From Akkermansiaceae bacterium (GTDB lineage: Bacteria > Verrucomicrobiota > Verrucomicrobiia > Verrucomicrobiales > Akkermansiaceae), in contig JAQWZU010000125.1 in NCBI GenBank assembly GCA_029253285.1, positions 1 through 55,490 of the forward strand: a stretch of DNA of 55,490 bases, given 5' to 3'. Each line of letters opens with the position of its first letter. Position 1 is the first letter of the stretch. The translations under genes and the position numbers were made by a program. Shown one piece after another: positions 13,001 to 21,918 of this stretch. The notes under the pieces were generated by a model. The model did no database searches and was not told where the DNA came from. It saw only the letters and a list, made by a program, of their open reading frames with translations.

Positions 13001-13699
13001 GCGCTCTCGGCAAACCGTCGCGAAGAAGGAATGACTCCTTTCCCGCGTGTTCTTGGGGGGAACCAGGAAGAGTCTTACGTCAGTAATTCTGATCAGGATT
13101 TGATCTGGGCTAGTTTGCGGGTTCTGAGTGATGGAGAAATTGCGACCCTCGCCCAAGCCATCGTCCAGCAGGTCAAGCAGAGAGGCCCTTTCCTCTCAAT
13201 GGCGGACTTTGTGAACCGAAGGCTCACCTCCGGAGTGCAGGGAAGAAAAGGAGCTCTTGAGGCCGCCATTGAAAATGCTGGCATCAACGGAGTGCTCGAT
13301 ACCGATTCGTTATATTCTTTGGAGAACCAAACGTCTCTGGCTGATTACGACCACCCTGATAATATCGAGGATTCCACGCGGATGGAGCAGAGGCTTAAGC
13401 CTCAAAGCAAGGCGTGGGGCTCCGCAAATTATCTTACCCAGGCTGATGTTCTCCAGGCAATCGGATCCAGTTTGTCAGCCCGGTCGGATACCTTTGTGAT
13501 TCGGACCTATGGAGAGTCGGTCGCCATGAATGGCAAGGTGCAGGCAAGGGCCTGGTGTGAAGCCGTGGTGCAGCGTATGCCCGTGCCGGTGCGTCCCGAC
13601 GCCTCGGGAATTAATCCGGAGAAAGAATCAGGTCTCCCAAATTTTGGGAGAAGGTTCATTGTGCAAAGCTTCCGTTGGCTCTCTCCTCAAGAAATTTAA
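10034..13699 (+). CDS. Very large prepilin-like protein (Verru_Chthon cassette A-like)
   Basis: A 1221-aa protein with a type IV pilin-like N-terminus: a short positive leader, then GGRRGFALVATLTVMILLG and a hydrophobic helix (about 20-47). The prepilin peptidase site would lie between Gly and Phe, but the Glu5 typical of true pilins is absent. The remainder is a long extracytoplasmic region without a domain I recognise. The architecture matches the uncharacterised Verrucomicrobium/Chthoniobacter 'cassette protein A' family, whose genes often occur as sets of four pseudopilin-like proteins; only this member is seen here. Translation starts at GTG, since an in-frame TAG lies three codons upstream and excludes a longer start. 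It probably shares a transcript with the secreted protein 21 nt downstream. Function unknown; a surface or secretion-related role is inferred. Confidence 0.8.
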   Translation: MIRRTKLVSTVFCQLGGRRGFALVATLTVMILLGLLAIAFLSLATVTVRTSNQDRAKEEARANARMALMIAMGQLQRELGPDQRISASADILSGKEGFVANPHWTGVWRTVEKDGRPVIVRDEVTGGLADTRDPNSMPSETRISYLVSGNEQGLRSRTGLKYEAEDLIRGQDVKVVGNGSAGSDERAHVSVPKIGVFRERKKTGSYGYWVGDLGIRANMRSPNPYKNSPGQTKNLPLLSGMNVSVEVMEGESGIRLELDEDTKKKLISDRSLDLVGKNGEQWRKDHFHSSTIHSRGVLADVRDGGLKGNLTTFLNEDRDLASLGTGENESVPGLAVGDNLVGYANKEDAGRRGGDWESSRFKKTSPKFGLLRDWARLGREITLESPPVTVRIPKSEPDFSTPDVLVGSSQNLNPATLSSYDQANLAPVLVEGSMFVTHSIHLNPPGSEFKYNIRSHTFPRVVLWNPYNVPLTLGDSMAMIQVNGRRGFRTDAWMRTSQGREVQVGYASWLSWGGRNPVVEGEITTSSSYNDAYTGSYYFKLKETTIGAGKCLVFLPDRAAEYDSEDLTNNTLSSSANYDQALNYYQSSSEYGGGMDWYPKHFWYAPSDAFFDGEGQTVQGDDSQMILKRLGTSSTVAPEDFDVLEQVAAVSCSLQYGAGKEPAEAWSHDFAPAQGVRMEFLDRVNPVITLPPDRRTRQGYRMRWFREHDSHLSILGNPLAPQPEFWEESPIGSWNVRAAYAARSPFDNLAGNIGDSLASGPWFFGLYSKDLYDEAVGWQDQTPIRKSGENFGNPFGPPNEGADKYVLFDVPRRDLGVISMAQFQHAKLSEFVWHPSYPMGNSLVDPRLSLDGMSGTVPKMEEEEGELGGFIGKAIGWSENSERGQGKEIWAEHGRGFFLETPEDDHVVYDLSYELNHTLWDRYFLSSGTEEELRLMASEPDKCRLPNARMLALAGFEGDELADFHRAASGLMLNGAFNVNSTSVEAWKAALSANRREEGMTPFPRVLGGNQEESYVSNSDQDLIWASLRVLSDGEIATLAQAIVQQVKQRGPFLSMADFVNRRLTSGVQGRKGALEAAIENAGINGVLDTDSLYSLENQTSLADYDHPDNIEDSTRMEQRLKPQSKAWGSANYLTQADVLQAIGSSLSARSDTFVIRTYGESVAMNGKVQARAWCEAVVQRMPVPVRPDASGINPEKESGLPNFGRRFIVQSFRWLSPQEI

Positions 13700-13720
13700 G
13701 AATCAATTTTTAAACATCCG

Positions 13721-14494
13721 ATGAAACTAGTTGCCCTTGTTTTGTTCAGTCTGTCCTTGCTGGTTTCTGCGCAAGAGGCACCCCGCAAGCATATGCGCTT
13801 TATTCCCCTGGGTGATTTGCCTCCTCACCGGGAAACGATTAGAGATGGAGTGCGAATTCAATTCCCTCCGGCCCCGGGAACCGTTCCTCCCAAGCCGACC
13901 ACTCTGGCCATTGATCTCAGGGAAGGTCGGGATGTCCCTCTTCGGCTCAAGGAATTTACCAAGTGGTCATCCATCAATCCCACGGCAGGAGGAGTGAAGC
14001 TTTTTCAGGGAAAACAGATCGTCGGCAAGCCATGGATTTCTTCACGCTTTGCATCGAAAGCGCAAAGCTTGGGAGTCCTCTATGCGAATCACCAAAATAA
14101 AAATTGGTTTAATCCGAAGATGATGATGGTTCCGGATGATTTGTCGACATTCCCTCTCGGGTCTATTCGTTTTGTGAACGTCTCACACTGCTCTGCTCTG
14201 GTGAGGTTCGGAAATGAAAAGGCGGATGTCATTGCTCCTGGGAAAGTGTTGCTGAAGAAATTGAAACAGGGGAATCACCCTGTTCTTGTGGGGTATCTTG
14301 TTCCCGGCAAAAACAATGTCCGGGAAGTGATTTTTCAGAATGAACTGATGATGAAGCCGAAGCAACGGATTCAGGCATTTTTCTATCAGGCGCAGGGAAA
14401 GAACCCCCGGAAAGCGGTCAAATTTTTCCATCGGGGAGAGTTTTACGTGCCACCACCCAAGCTCAAAAAGGATGCTGCTGTGGCTGGAGGCTAG
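13721..14494 (+). CDS. Secreted protein of unknown function
   Basis: A 257-aa protein with a clear signal peptide (MKLVALVLFSLSLLVSAQ, cleavage expected after about residue 18). The mature part is basic and rich in Pro and Lys, with short beta-like stretches (SIRFVNVSHCSALVRFGN; KVLLKKLKQGNHPVLVGYL) suggestive of an all-beta periplasmic domain. I do not recognise the family. It begins 21 nt after the giant prepilin-like gene and reads the same way, so the two may work together at the envelope. A hairpin with one bulge (GATGCGGA / TCCGCCATC, about 14518-14540) follows, but without a T-run. Confidence 0.75.
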   Translation: MKLVALVLFSLSLLVSAQEAPRKHMRFIPLGDLPPHRETIRDGVRIQFPPAPGTVPPKPTTLAIDLREGRDVPLRLKEFTKWSSINPTAGGVKLFQGKQIVGKPWISSRFASKAQSLGVLYANHQNKNWFNPKMMMVPDDLSTFPLGSIRFVNVSHCSALVRFGNEKADVIAPGKVLLKKLKQGNHPVLVGYLVPGKNNVREVIFQNELMMKPKQRIQAFFYQAQGKNPRKAVKFFHRGEFYVPPPKLKKDAAVAGG

Positions 14495-14541
14495 GTAATT
14501 CCATGAAATCGTAGGGGATGCGGAAACAATCTCCGCCATCC

Positions 14542-14569
14542 TTGACGGGGGACGGCTTCCCTGCATAAT
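14542..14569 (+). promoter_or_regulatory. Sigma70-type promoter of gap
   Basis: TTGACG (14542-14547), a 16-nt spacer and CATAAT (14564-14569) match the consensus at five of six bases in each box. Transcription would start near 14576, leaving a leader of about 58 nt that opens with the hairpin described next. Confidence 0.7.
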
Positions 14570-14577
14570 GCCGCCGT

Positions 14578-14603
14578 TTTCCCAGCCAAGCTGGCTTGGG
14601 AAA
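14578..14603 (+). promoter_or_regulatory. Stem-loop at the 5' end of the gap mRNA
   Basis: TTTCCCA and TGGGAAA form an outer 7-bp stem. GCCA/TGGC extend it by 4 bp, with a single bulged T and a 3-nt AGC loop. It lies within a few bases of the predicted transcription start and 31 nt before the gap ATG. A 5' stem-loop at this place commonly stabilises abundant mRNAs; that role is inferred. Confidence 0.55.
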
Positions 14604-14625
14604 TCACTCACAACCTAATTACTAG

Positions 14626-15636
<1,011 letters not shown>

Positions 15637-15663
15637 GATTTTCCGAGATTTCAAAATTTCAAG

Positions 15664-15696
15664 AAACCCGGCTGAGCAATCAGTCGGGTTTTTTTC
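15664..15696 (+). terminator. Rho-independent terminator of gap
   Basis: A 12-bp stem (AAACCCGGCTGA with TCAGTCGGGTTT, one G-T wobble) closes a GCAA tetraloop, and the T-run ends at 15695. It is 27 nt after the gap stop. Reverse-strand transcription of the small gene downstream would meet it from the other side. Confidence 0.92.
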
Positions 15697-15723
15697 ATTC
15701 TCTATCCCTCTTGTGAGATGGTG

Positions 15724-15981
15724 TTATTTTTTGGTTATCGAGCTTATAGCTTCAGCCAATTTTTCAAATCTAGGAGGGCGCCCGTTGGTTTCCGAAAAAT
15801 AGTAGGATTTTCCATCGATGGTAATCTGGGCTTTAAGAATGTGGCCTTCTCCAGTGAGGCCCGTATTCAGGAAAAATTGAGCCCATTGCTGGAGAGGAGC
15901 TTTTTGAATGGCTTGTTGGAGCAGGGCAGCTTCTATGGGGATAAGTTACTTCGTTGGTTTTTTGCTGCCCCGAGCGATCAT
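15724..15981 (-). pseudogene. Small reverse-strand gene interrupted by an in-frame TAA
   Basis: Reading the minus strand from the ATG at 15981, the frame gives MIARGSKKPTK, a TAA at codon 12 (15948-15946), then 73 further residues to a TAA at 15724. The distal part is convincingly protein-like (WAQFFLNTGLTGEGHI; AQITIDGKSYYFSETNGRPP). There is no ATG, GTG or TTG near the start of that part, so it can be translated only by readthrough, from a rare start, or not at all. The plus-strand ORF over the same bases has poorer composition. I read it as a recently broken small gene or a sequencing difference; the family is not recognised. Confidence 0.5.
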
Positions 15982-16137
15982 TGATTTCCCATCGAAAAAA
16001 TTGACGACTGAGCGGGTAACGGGATCTGGATAGGGTGAAATTGAGTGGGAATCCCGCCCAGACTCTTTTTTTATTGGACAGAACCGTCGATGGGAGATAA
16101 TTCCCGCCCGCGCGCAAGCGTGTCCCTATAGATTTAT

Positions 16138-16212
16138 GGCAGCGTAGCTCAGGGGTAGAGCAGAGGACTCATAAGCCTTTTGTCGGCGGTTCAAATCCGC
16201 CCGCTGCTACCA
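16138..16212 (+). tRNA. tRNA with CAU anticodon (tRNA-Met, elongator type likely)
   Basis: A complete 75-nt cloverleaf: acceptor GGCAGCG/CGCTGCT (16138-16144 and 16202-16208, first pair G-U), D arm GCTC/GAGC, anticodon loop CTCATAA with CAT at 16170-16172, T arm GGCGG/CCGCC with loop TTCAAAT, discriminator A, and CCA encoded at 16210-16212. The top of the anticodon stem has an A-G mismatch. The paired first base argues against initiator tRNA. CAU could also belong to the lysidine-modified tRNA-Ile, which sequence inspection alone cannot exclude. Confidence 0.93.
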
Positions 16213-16219
16213 TTATATT

Positions 16220-16260
16220 GAAAGCCTCAATTCCGTTTTTCGGAGTTGGGGCTTTCTTCT
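16220..16260. terminator. Bidirectional-looking terminator between the tRNA and the secreted-protein gene
   Basis: A 16-bp stem (16220-16235 with 16241-16256, two G-T wobbles) closes a T5 loop, with TTCTTCT after the stem. It lies 8 nt past the tRNA CCA and 4 nt beyond the stop of the minus-strand gene, so it can serve both convergent transcripts. Confidence 0.85.
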
Positions 16261-16676
16261 TAGTTGACGACGCTGAAGCTGAAGCCACGAGCGGCAGGGG
16301 AATAGGTCCCTTCAGCTGTTTTGCTGAGCCACGCGGGGTATTTCCCTCCATTGGCCAGCTTGGGAATGGGACGCGGACCAGGTCCGCGGGATTTCCGGTG
16401 CTGGTAAGTAATGACGATCTTATCGCCGGCTTTGAGGCCCGACTTGCTTCGGGTGACGGACAGAACGGTGGCTTCAAGTCGTTCATTTCGGTCTCTGCTG
16501 AAGTTGAGAAGGCTCAATCGGCTGCTTTTTCGGGCTTTGAGTTGGATTTGCAGGACTTCGGGAGCTTTCGCTTGAAGATTTCGGTAGGACTTTGGAGATA
16601 ATTCCGCTTGAGCCGGGATGAGGAGAAAGGCGAAGAGCGAGATAAAAATGGTGAGAGGGGATTTGTGCAAGGTCAT
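16260..16676 (-). CDS. Small secreted protein of unknown function
   Basis: A 138-aa protein with an N-terminal signal peptide (hydrophobic TIFISLFAFLLIPAQA, cleavage near residue 24). The mature part is strongly basic and contains a beta-type segment (LEATVLSVTRSKSGLKAGDK) that reads like a small OB- or SH3-like barrel, followed by a Pro/Gly-rich stretch. No family is recognised. It is convergent with the tRNA gene and shares its terminator. No Shine-Dalgarno is visible before the ATG. Confidence 0.7.
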   Translation of the reverse strand: MTLHKSPLTIFISLFAFLLIPAQAELSPKSYRNLQAKAPEVLQIQLKARKSSRLSLLNFSRDRNERLEATVLSVTRSKSGLKAGDKIVITYQHRKSRGPGPRPIPKLANGGKYPAWLSKTAEGTYSPAARGFSFSVVN

Positions 16677-16859
16677 GAGGGGAATCTAGGAGGAGAAAGA
16701 GGGGCCCGCAAACAGGGAATTAGGGCTGAGAAGAATTTAGTTAAGATATCTTAAATAAATGAAATGAAGCTGATTGTTGGTGGATGTTGCGGTGAAATCG
16801 TCCTAATTGATTCATTTTGTGTGGATTGAGGTGGCGAAGGGGGAGGGTTGATAGCGATC

Positions 16860-16921
16860 GTGAAAAATTTTCACCTAATTTTGTAAAAACGCCTTGCCAG
16901 ATGCTCTTTTATTCCTAGAGT
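16860..16921 (+). promoter_or_regulatory. Promoter region of the rpsL (str/S10/spc) operon
   Basis: TTGCCA (16894-16899), a 16-nt spacer and TAGAGT (16916-16921) form a plausible promoter, with transcription starting near 16928. The bases just after the -10 box are very GC-rich (CGCGCCCCC), a discriminator type known from stringently controlled promoters. Upstream is an AT-rich stretch that includes the perfect palindrome GTGAAAAATTTTCAC (16860-16874), possibly an UP element or operator. The leader to rpsL would be about 220 nt. I see no gene in the 473-nt gap 16677-17149; the leader could hold an autoregulatory structure, but none is obvious. Confidence 0.6.
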
Positions 16922-17149
16922 CGCGCCCCCAAATCGGGTCTGGAGATAAAAATTCCTTTAAAGAATCAACGATTCAGGCCCTTTATCAGGTTTTTAACTA
17001 TCGGGTGCACACCGGAAAAATGGCTCTTGCGAGGAATCTCGCTGAGTTTCCCGGCGACCCTCCGGTTGAGAATCAGCAACAAACTTTCTTTCCTCAGAAA
17101 ACCTCATTTAAACAAACCCGCTTAACCGCCATCCCAAAACGATCGCATT

Positions 17150-17527
17150 ATGCCTACAATTAACCAACTCGTCCGCAAAGGTCGGAAAAAAGCAGTCACC
17201 AAGTCGAAGTCACCGGCTCTGAACAACTGCCCACAGCGTCGTGGGGTTTGTCTGCAAGTCTACACCCGCACACCTAAGAAGCCGAACTCCGCTCTCCGTA
17301 AGGTGGCCAAGGTTCGTCTCACCAATGGATATGAAGTCATCGCCTACATCGGTGGTGAAGGCCATAACCTCCAGGAGCACTCAATCGTGTTGATTCGCGG
17401 TGGTCGTGTGAAGGATTTGCCAGGTGTCCGTTACCACATCGTTCGTGGATCACTCGATACCCTCGGAGTCACCGGTCGTATGCAAGGTCGTTCCAAGTAT
17501 GGAGCCAAGCGTCCTAAGAAGGGCTAA
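17150..17527 (+). CDS. rpsL: Ribosomal protein uS12
   Basis: Small-subunit protein at the decoding centre. The 125-aa protein begins [14 protein letters not shown]. It keeps the accuracy loop [11 protein letters not shown], with the lysine whose change gives streptomycin resistance, and [14 protein letters not shown], with the second resistance lysine and the Asp that is methylthiolated in many bacteria. Both sites are wild type. It is the first gene of the fused str/S10/spc cluster, with rpsG 35 nt downstream. No Shine-Dalgarno is seen before the ATG. Confidence 0.98.
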   Translation: MPTINQLVRKGRKKAVTKSKSPALNNCPQRRGVCLQVYTRTPKKPNSALRKVAKVRLTNGYEVIAYIGGEGHNLQEHSIVLIRGGRVKDLPGVRYHIVRGSLDTLGVTGRMQGRSKYGAKRPKKG

Positions 17528-17562
17528 ACCAACTTTCCCAATAATTTTAAACTAACGAACCC

Positions 17563-18036
17563 ATGGCTCGCAGAAAAAGAGTTTACACCAAGCCTGAGAA
17601 GCGTGATCCGAAATTTGACAGCCCCGTTGTTGGCCGTCTCATCAGTAAGGTCATGAAGGATGGAAAGCGTTCCCTCTCGGAGCGTATCGTTTACGCCGCG
17701 ATTGATCGCGCTAACGAAGGCACCGACACCATCGATCCTCTCGAAATCCTCACTCGTGCGATTGAGAACGCCAAGCCTCGCGTTGAGGTGAAGAGCCGCC
17801 GCGTCGGTGGAGCTACCTACCAGGTGCCTCTCGAAGTGGATGCCGCTCGTTCCGAGTCACTTGGAATGCGTTGGATCATCAATTTTGCCCGTGCCAAGAA
17901 AGGCACTCCAATGCATGTCGCCCTCGCCAACGAGATCAAAGACGCCGCCAACAATACCGGCAACTCCGTTCGTAAGCGTGACGACGTTCACAAGATGGCC
18001 CAGGCCAACCGCGCCTTCGCCCACTTCCGCTTCTAA
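17563..18036 (+). CDS. rpsG: Ribosomal protein uS7
   Basis: Primary 16S rRNA binding protein that nucleates the 30S head and contacts tRNA in the E site. The 157-aa protein has the typical opening (MARRKRVYTKPEKRDPKF), the conserved VGRLISKVMKDGKRSLSER region and VEVKSRRVGGATYQVP in the beta-hairpin. Length and order between rpsL and fusA are canonical. No Shine-Dalgarno is visible. fusA starts 47 nt later. Confidence 0.98.
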   Translation: MARRKRVYTKPEKRDPKFDSPVVGRLISKVMKDGKRSLSERIVYAAIDRANEGTDTIDPLEILTRAIENAKPRVEVKSRRVGGATYQVPLEVDAARSESLGMRWIINFARAKKGTPMHVALANEIKDAANNTGNSVRKRDDVHKMAQANRAFAHFRF

Positions 18037-18083
18037 TTTGATTTTATAAGGTAACTTCCCACCGCCCGAAAGGGTCACTCATC

Positions 18084-20243
18084 ATGTCTAAAGTCGCATC
18101 CATTCCAACTCGTCCCGTCCCGCTTGAGCGGACACGGAACATTGGGATTGCGGCGCATATTGATGCCGGGAAGACCACCTTGACCGAGCGGATTCTTTTC
18201 TACACCGGAATGATCCATCGGATCGGTGAGGTGCACGATGGTGCCACCACCACTGATCATATGGAGCAGGAGCGCGAGCGGGGGATTACCATTACCTCCG
18301 CTGCCGTGACTTGCACCTGGAACCAGCGCTCAGAAGAGGGTGTTTCCAAACTCTTCCCGGAATCCAGCCAGCGCATCAACATCATTGATACTCCTGGTCA
18401 TGTTGATTTTACTGCCGAAGTTGAACGTTCGCTCCGTGTTTTAGACGGAGCGATTGTTGTTTTCTGCGGGGTCGCCGGAGTGCAGCCGCAATCCGAGACT
18501 GTTTGGAGACAAGCCACCAAATACAACGTTCCCCGCATCGTGTTCGTCAATAAGATGGACCGTGTCGGAGCCGACTTTGGCAATGTTGTCGAAGAAGTGC
18601 AGAAGAAACTCGGCGTAAGAACGGTTCGCATTTTGATCCCAATTGGTTCCGAAGAGAATCTCCAGGGCCAGATCGACGTTCTTAATAAAAAGGCCGTTCT
18701 CTACACCGACGACGACGTTCTCGGTTCGACCTACACTCTCGCTGATCTTACCGAAGATCAGCTTTTGATTGCCGAGGACGCTTATTCCGAAATTCTCGAA
18801 GCAGTTGCTGACGTCGATGAACAAGTGGGGGAGCAGTTCCTCATGGAAGAGCCCATCACGGTTACAGATCTCAAAGCCGGTCTTCGCCGCGCGACGATCG
18901 CCAACGACCTCGTGCCCATCGCGGGAGGCTCTGCTTTCAAAAACAAAGGCGTCCAGTATCTCCTCGATGCCGTTGTTGATTACCTTCCCAGCCCGCTCGA
19001 AATTCCGGCCGCTACCGGAATGGACCCCAAGAACGAAGAGAAGGCCGTTGAGGTGAAAACCTCCGACTCCGAAAAGTTCTGCGCTCTCGCGTTTAAACTC
19101 TGGGGAGACAAATATTTTGGCAAACTCGTATTCTTCCGTGTCTACTCTGGCACCGTCTCCAAGGGAGACATGATCTACAACCCACGCACTCAACAAAAGG
19201 AGCGCGTGGGTCGTTTGATTCAAGTCCAGGCAGATAAGCACGAAGAAATCGAAACTTGCTTCGCTGGCGACATCGCCGCTCTCGTTGGTCTCAAGAATGT
19301 CCAGACCGGTGATACTCTTTCGCACCAGCAGGCTGGCATTCTTCTTGAGCCACCAAGTTTCCCCGAGCCCGTCATCTCCATGGCTGTTGAGCCCCGGACC
19401 AAGGCTGACTCGGACAAGATGGTCATCGGACTTGATCGCCTTTCTGATGAGGATCCGACTTTCGTCGTTCATAAGGACGAGGACACCGGACAAACCATCA
19501 TCGCCGGCATGGGTGAGCTTCACCTCGAAGTCATCATTGATCGCCTCAAGCGTGAATTCGGAGTGCAAGCCAATGTTGGTAAGCCTCAGATTGCTTATCG
19601 CGAAACCATCACTTCCAAAGCGGCTGGCGAAGGGAAATTTATTCGCGACGCTGCCACCGGCGGCAAGAGCATGTATGGCCACGTCATTCTCGAAGTGACT
19701 CCCAACGATTCAGGGAAGGGGATTACCACTGAAAACTCGGTAACTGCCGGGGCCATTCCTAAAGAGTATATCGACTCAGTGATGAGCGGAGTTTCCGAAG
19801 CAATGACCAATGGTCAAGTCGCTGGCTTCCCGGTTGTTGACGTTCACGTGAATGTTCAAAACGGCTCCTTCCACGAAGTCGATTCCAACGACAACTCTTT
19901 CAAGATTGCGGCCATCTTCGCAATCAAAGACGCCTTTGAAAAGGCCTCGCCAGTTCTTCTCGAGCCCATCATGGATGTCGAAATTGCGACACCTGACGAG
20001 TTCCAGGGAGACATCATGGGTGACCTGAACCGCCGTCGTGGCCAGATTCAGGAAATCGTCACCAAAGGCCCCGTCGCCAACGTCTCCGCCAACGTCCCAC
20101 TTGCCGAAATGTTCGGCTATTCCACGGACGTTCGCACCCTTTCATCCGGTCGCGCCTCCTACACCATGGAGCCGAGCAGTTTTGAGGAAGTTCCTCGCAA
20201 CATCGTTGAGAAACTCGTCGCCGAACGCGGTGGCGGTTACTAA
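18084..20243 (+). CDS. fusA: Translation elongation factor G
   Basis: GTPase that drives ribosomal translocation. G-domain motifs are complete: AHIDAGKTT (G1), the switch I threonine in the RGITITSAA region, DTPGHVDF (G3), and NKMDR (G4). The 719 aa include all five domains, with domain IV in the second half ([16 protein letters not shown]). Its place after rpsG is canonical, but no tuf gene follows; rpsJ starts 32 nt downstream, fusing the str and S10 operons. A long antisense ORF over this gene is a codon-bias shadow. Confidence 0.98.
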   Translation: MSKVASIPTRPVPLERTRNIGIAAHIDAGKTTLTERILFYTGMIHRIGEVHDGATTTDHMEQERERGITITSAAVTCTWNQRSEEGVSKLFPESSQRINIIDTPGHVDFTAEVERSLRVLDGAIVVFCGVAGVQPQSETVWRQATKYNVPRIVFVNKMDRVGADFGNVVEEVQKKLGVRTVRILIPIGSEENLQGQIDVLNKKAVLYTDDDVLGSTYTLADLTEDQLLIAEDAYSEILEAVADVDEQVGEQFLMEEPITVTDLKAGLRRATIANDLVPIAGGSAFKNKGVQYLLDAVVDYLPSPLEIPAATGMDPKNEEKAVEVKTSDSEKFCALAFKLWGDKYFGKLVFFRVYSGTVSKGDMIYNPRTQQKERVGRLIQVQADKHEEIETCFAGDIAALVGLKNVQTGDTLSHQQAGILLEPPSFPEPVISMAVEPRTKADSDKMVIGLDRLSDEDPTFVVHKDEDTGQTIIAGMGELHLEVIIDRLKREFGVQANVGKPQIAYRETITSKAAGEGKFIRDAATGGKSMYGHVILEVTPNDSGKGITTENSVTAGAIPKEYIDSVMSGVSEAMTNGQVAGFPVVDVHVNVQNGSFHEVDSNDNSFKIAAIFAIKDAFEKASPVLLEPIMDVEIATPDEFQGDIMGDLNRRRGQIQEIVTKGPVANVSANVPLAEMFGYSTDVRTLSSGRASYTMEPSSFEEVPRNIVEKLVAERGGGY

Positions 20244-20275
20244 GAAAAAATCATCCACCAAGATACCTTTCCATC

Positions 20276-20581
20276 ATGAATCAGAAAATCCGCATCCGCC
20301 TCCGCGCATTCGACCACCGGGCCATCGATCGCTCAACCGTCGAGATTGTCGAGACCGCCAAGCGCACTGGAGCCAAAGTCGCCGGCCCTGTCCCTCTGCC
20401 CACTCGGATTGAGAAGTTCTCGGTCAACAGCTCGGTTCACGTGAGCAAGAAAGCTGCCGACCAGTTCGAAGTCCGTACTCACAAGCGCCTTCTTGATATC
20501 GTCGATCCAACCGCCCGCACCGTGGATGAGCTCAAGAAGCTCAATCTTCCCGCCGGTGTTGATATTCAGATTCACATTTAA
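20276..20581 (+). CDS. rpsJ: Ribosomal protein uS10
   Basis: 30S protein and, as NusE, a partner in antitermination and transcription-translation coupling. The 101-aa protein contains the conserved [12 protein letters not shown] opening, [14 protein letters not shown] and the histidine-containing [14 protein letters not shown]. It is the first S10-operon gene, 32 nt after fusA, with rplC 34 nt downstream. No Shine-Dalgarno is visible. Confidence 0.97.
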   Translation: MNQKIRIRLRAFDHRAIDRSTVEIVETAKRTGAKVAGPVPLPTRIEKFSVNSSVHVSKKAADQFEVRTHKRLLDIVDPTARTVDELKKLNLPAGVDIQIHI

Positions 20582-20615
20582 TTTTTCACTTTAACTTCCA
20601 AACGGAACCAGACCC

Positions 20616-21269
20616 ATGTCACTCGGAATCCTCGGTAAAAAAGTCGGTATGACTCGCGTTTTTGACGCAGAGGCAGGCTGCATGATCCCCGTCACTGTCG
20701 TCGACGTGAACGGAAACGAATTTCTCCAGGTTAAGACCTCAGAGAAGGACGGCTACTCCGCCATTCAGGTCGCCTATGACGACCAGAAAGAGAAGCGCCT
20801 CAACCTTCCTGAGCGCACTCACCAGGCCAAGAACGGCGCCACTGTTGCCAAGAAGCTCGTCAAAGAGTTTCGTTTCGACAGCGACGCAGATATCCCTAGC
20901 AAAGAAGACGGGCATCCCGGTGCCAACATCTTCGAAGCCGGACAGTGGGTCGATGTTATCGGCACCACCAAAGGTAAGGGCTTTCAGGGCAATGTGAAGC
21001 GCCATGGCCACAATGGTCAGCCCGATGGTCACGGTCACATGATGCACCGCAGAACTGGTGCCATTGGTGCTGGCTCAACTCCCGCTCGTGTCTGGAAAAA
21101 CCAGAAGATGCCAGGACACGACGGTGTTCGTCAGCGCACCACACAGAATCTCAAAATCGTACAAGTCCGTCCTGAAGACGGAGTCATCCTCATCTCCGGC
21201 GCCATCCCCGGACCAACGACTGGCTATGTCACCGTTCGTCCTGCCCTTAAAAAGTCGGCCGCCAAGTAA
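20616..21269 (+). CDS. rplC: Ribosomal protein uL3
   Basis: Early-assembling 50S protein whose loop reaches the peptidyl-transferase centre. The 217-aa protein starts MSLGILGKKVGMTRVFD. It has the conserved GKGFQGNVKRH and, in the extended loop, GAIGAGSTPARVWKNQKMPG, the region next to the methylated Gln in E. coli. Order rpsJ-rplC-rplD is canonical. Confidence 0.97.
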   Translation: MSLGILGKKVGMTRVFDAEAGCMIPVTVVDVNGNEFLQVKTSEKDGYSAIQVAYDDQKEKRLNLPERTHQAKNGATVAKKLVKEFRFDSDADIPSKEDGHPGANIFEAGQWVDVIGTTKGKGFQGNVKRHGHNGQPDGHGHMMHRRTGAIGAGSTPARVWKNQKMPGHDGVRQRTTQNLKIVQVRPEDGVILISGAIPGPTTGYVTVRPALKKSAAK

Positions 21270-21300
21270 ACCATTTAGATTGATAGAAAGAACCTGATCC

Positions 21301-21906
21301 ATGTCAGCATTCACAATCCAAGACGCTCAAAGCGCCAATATTCAACTGGTCTCCGACGAGTCCAAGGGAAGCCAGGCTGTGCACGACCTCGTCGTTGCTT
21401 ACCAGGCCAACCGCCGCTCCGGAACCGCTCAAGCCAAGACCCGTGGAGAAGTCAACGGAACCGGCAAGAAGATGTATCGCCAGAAAGGCACCGGTAACGC
21501 CCGTCACGGTGATCGTAAAGCCCCGATCTTTGTTGGTGGTGGTGTCGCCTTCGGCCCTCGCAATCGTTCCTACGCCAAGACCGTTCCCAAGAAAGTCCGC
21601 ACTCTCGCTCTGCAGCGCGTCCTTGGTGACAAGGTTAACGATGGAGCGGTCCTTCGCGCTGCTTCTCTCGATGTAGAGTCCGGCAAGACCAAGGATTTCG
21701 TCGCCGCGCTTAAGGCATTGACCGACGCCAAGAAAGTCCTCGTCATCGGTGGAGAATTCACTGATCGAACCTACTATGCCGCCCGGAACGTCCAGTCCGC
21801 TCTTTTGCAGACCGCCGAGTCCGTCAACGTCGAGCAGATCCTTCATAGTAATGCTATCATTATCCTTGATGACGCTCTTGAAACCCTCGCTAATCGCACC
21901 GCCTAA
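21301..21906 (+). CDS. rplD: Ribosomal protein uL4
   Basis: 50S protein lining the nascent-peptide exit tunnel; in enterobacteria it also represses its own operon. The 201-aa protein contains the tunnel-loop signature GTGNARHGDRKAPIFVGGG and the preceding RRSGTAQAKTRGEV. The distal globular domain is normal (DVESGKTKDFVAALK). It is 31 nt after rplC and 12 nt before rplW. Confidence 0.97.
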   Translation: MSAFTIQDAQSANIQLVSDESKGSQAVHDLVVAYQANRRSGTAQAKTRGEVNGTGKKMYRQKGTGNARHGDRKAPIFVGGGVAFGPRNRSYAKTVPKKVRTLALQRVLGDKVNDGAVLRAASLDVESGKTKDFVAALKALTDAKKVLVIGGEFTDRTYYAARNVQSALLQTAESVNVEQILHSNAIIILDDALETLANRTA

Positions 21907-21918
21907 CCTGACACAGTC

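Noticed and set aside
15718-15984. 88-aa plus-strand ORF after gap
   Set aside because: The minus-strand frame over the same bases has clearly more natural composition. This frame begins 22 nt after a strong terminator and has no promoter.
16138-16212. G-U first pair and A-G mismatch in the tRNA as signs of a pseudo-tRNA
   Set aside because: All arms, loop signature bases and encoded CCA are intact. Similar mismatches occur at the top of the anticodon stem of functional CAU tRNAs.
16894-17163. 89-aa ORF running into rpsL
   Set aside because: It begins at TTG within the predicted -35 box and overlaps the rpsL start; composition is poor.
18441-19682. 413-aa ORF on the minus strand
   Set aside because: It lies entirely antisense to intact fusA and shows no start context or domain. 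Codon bias of the forward gene keeps the reverse frame open.
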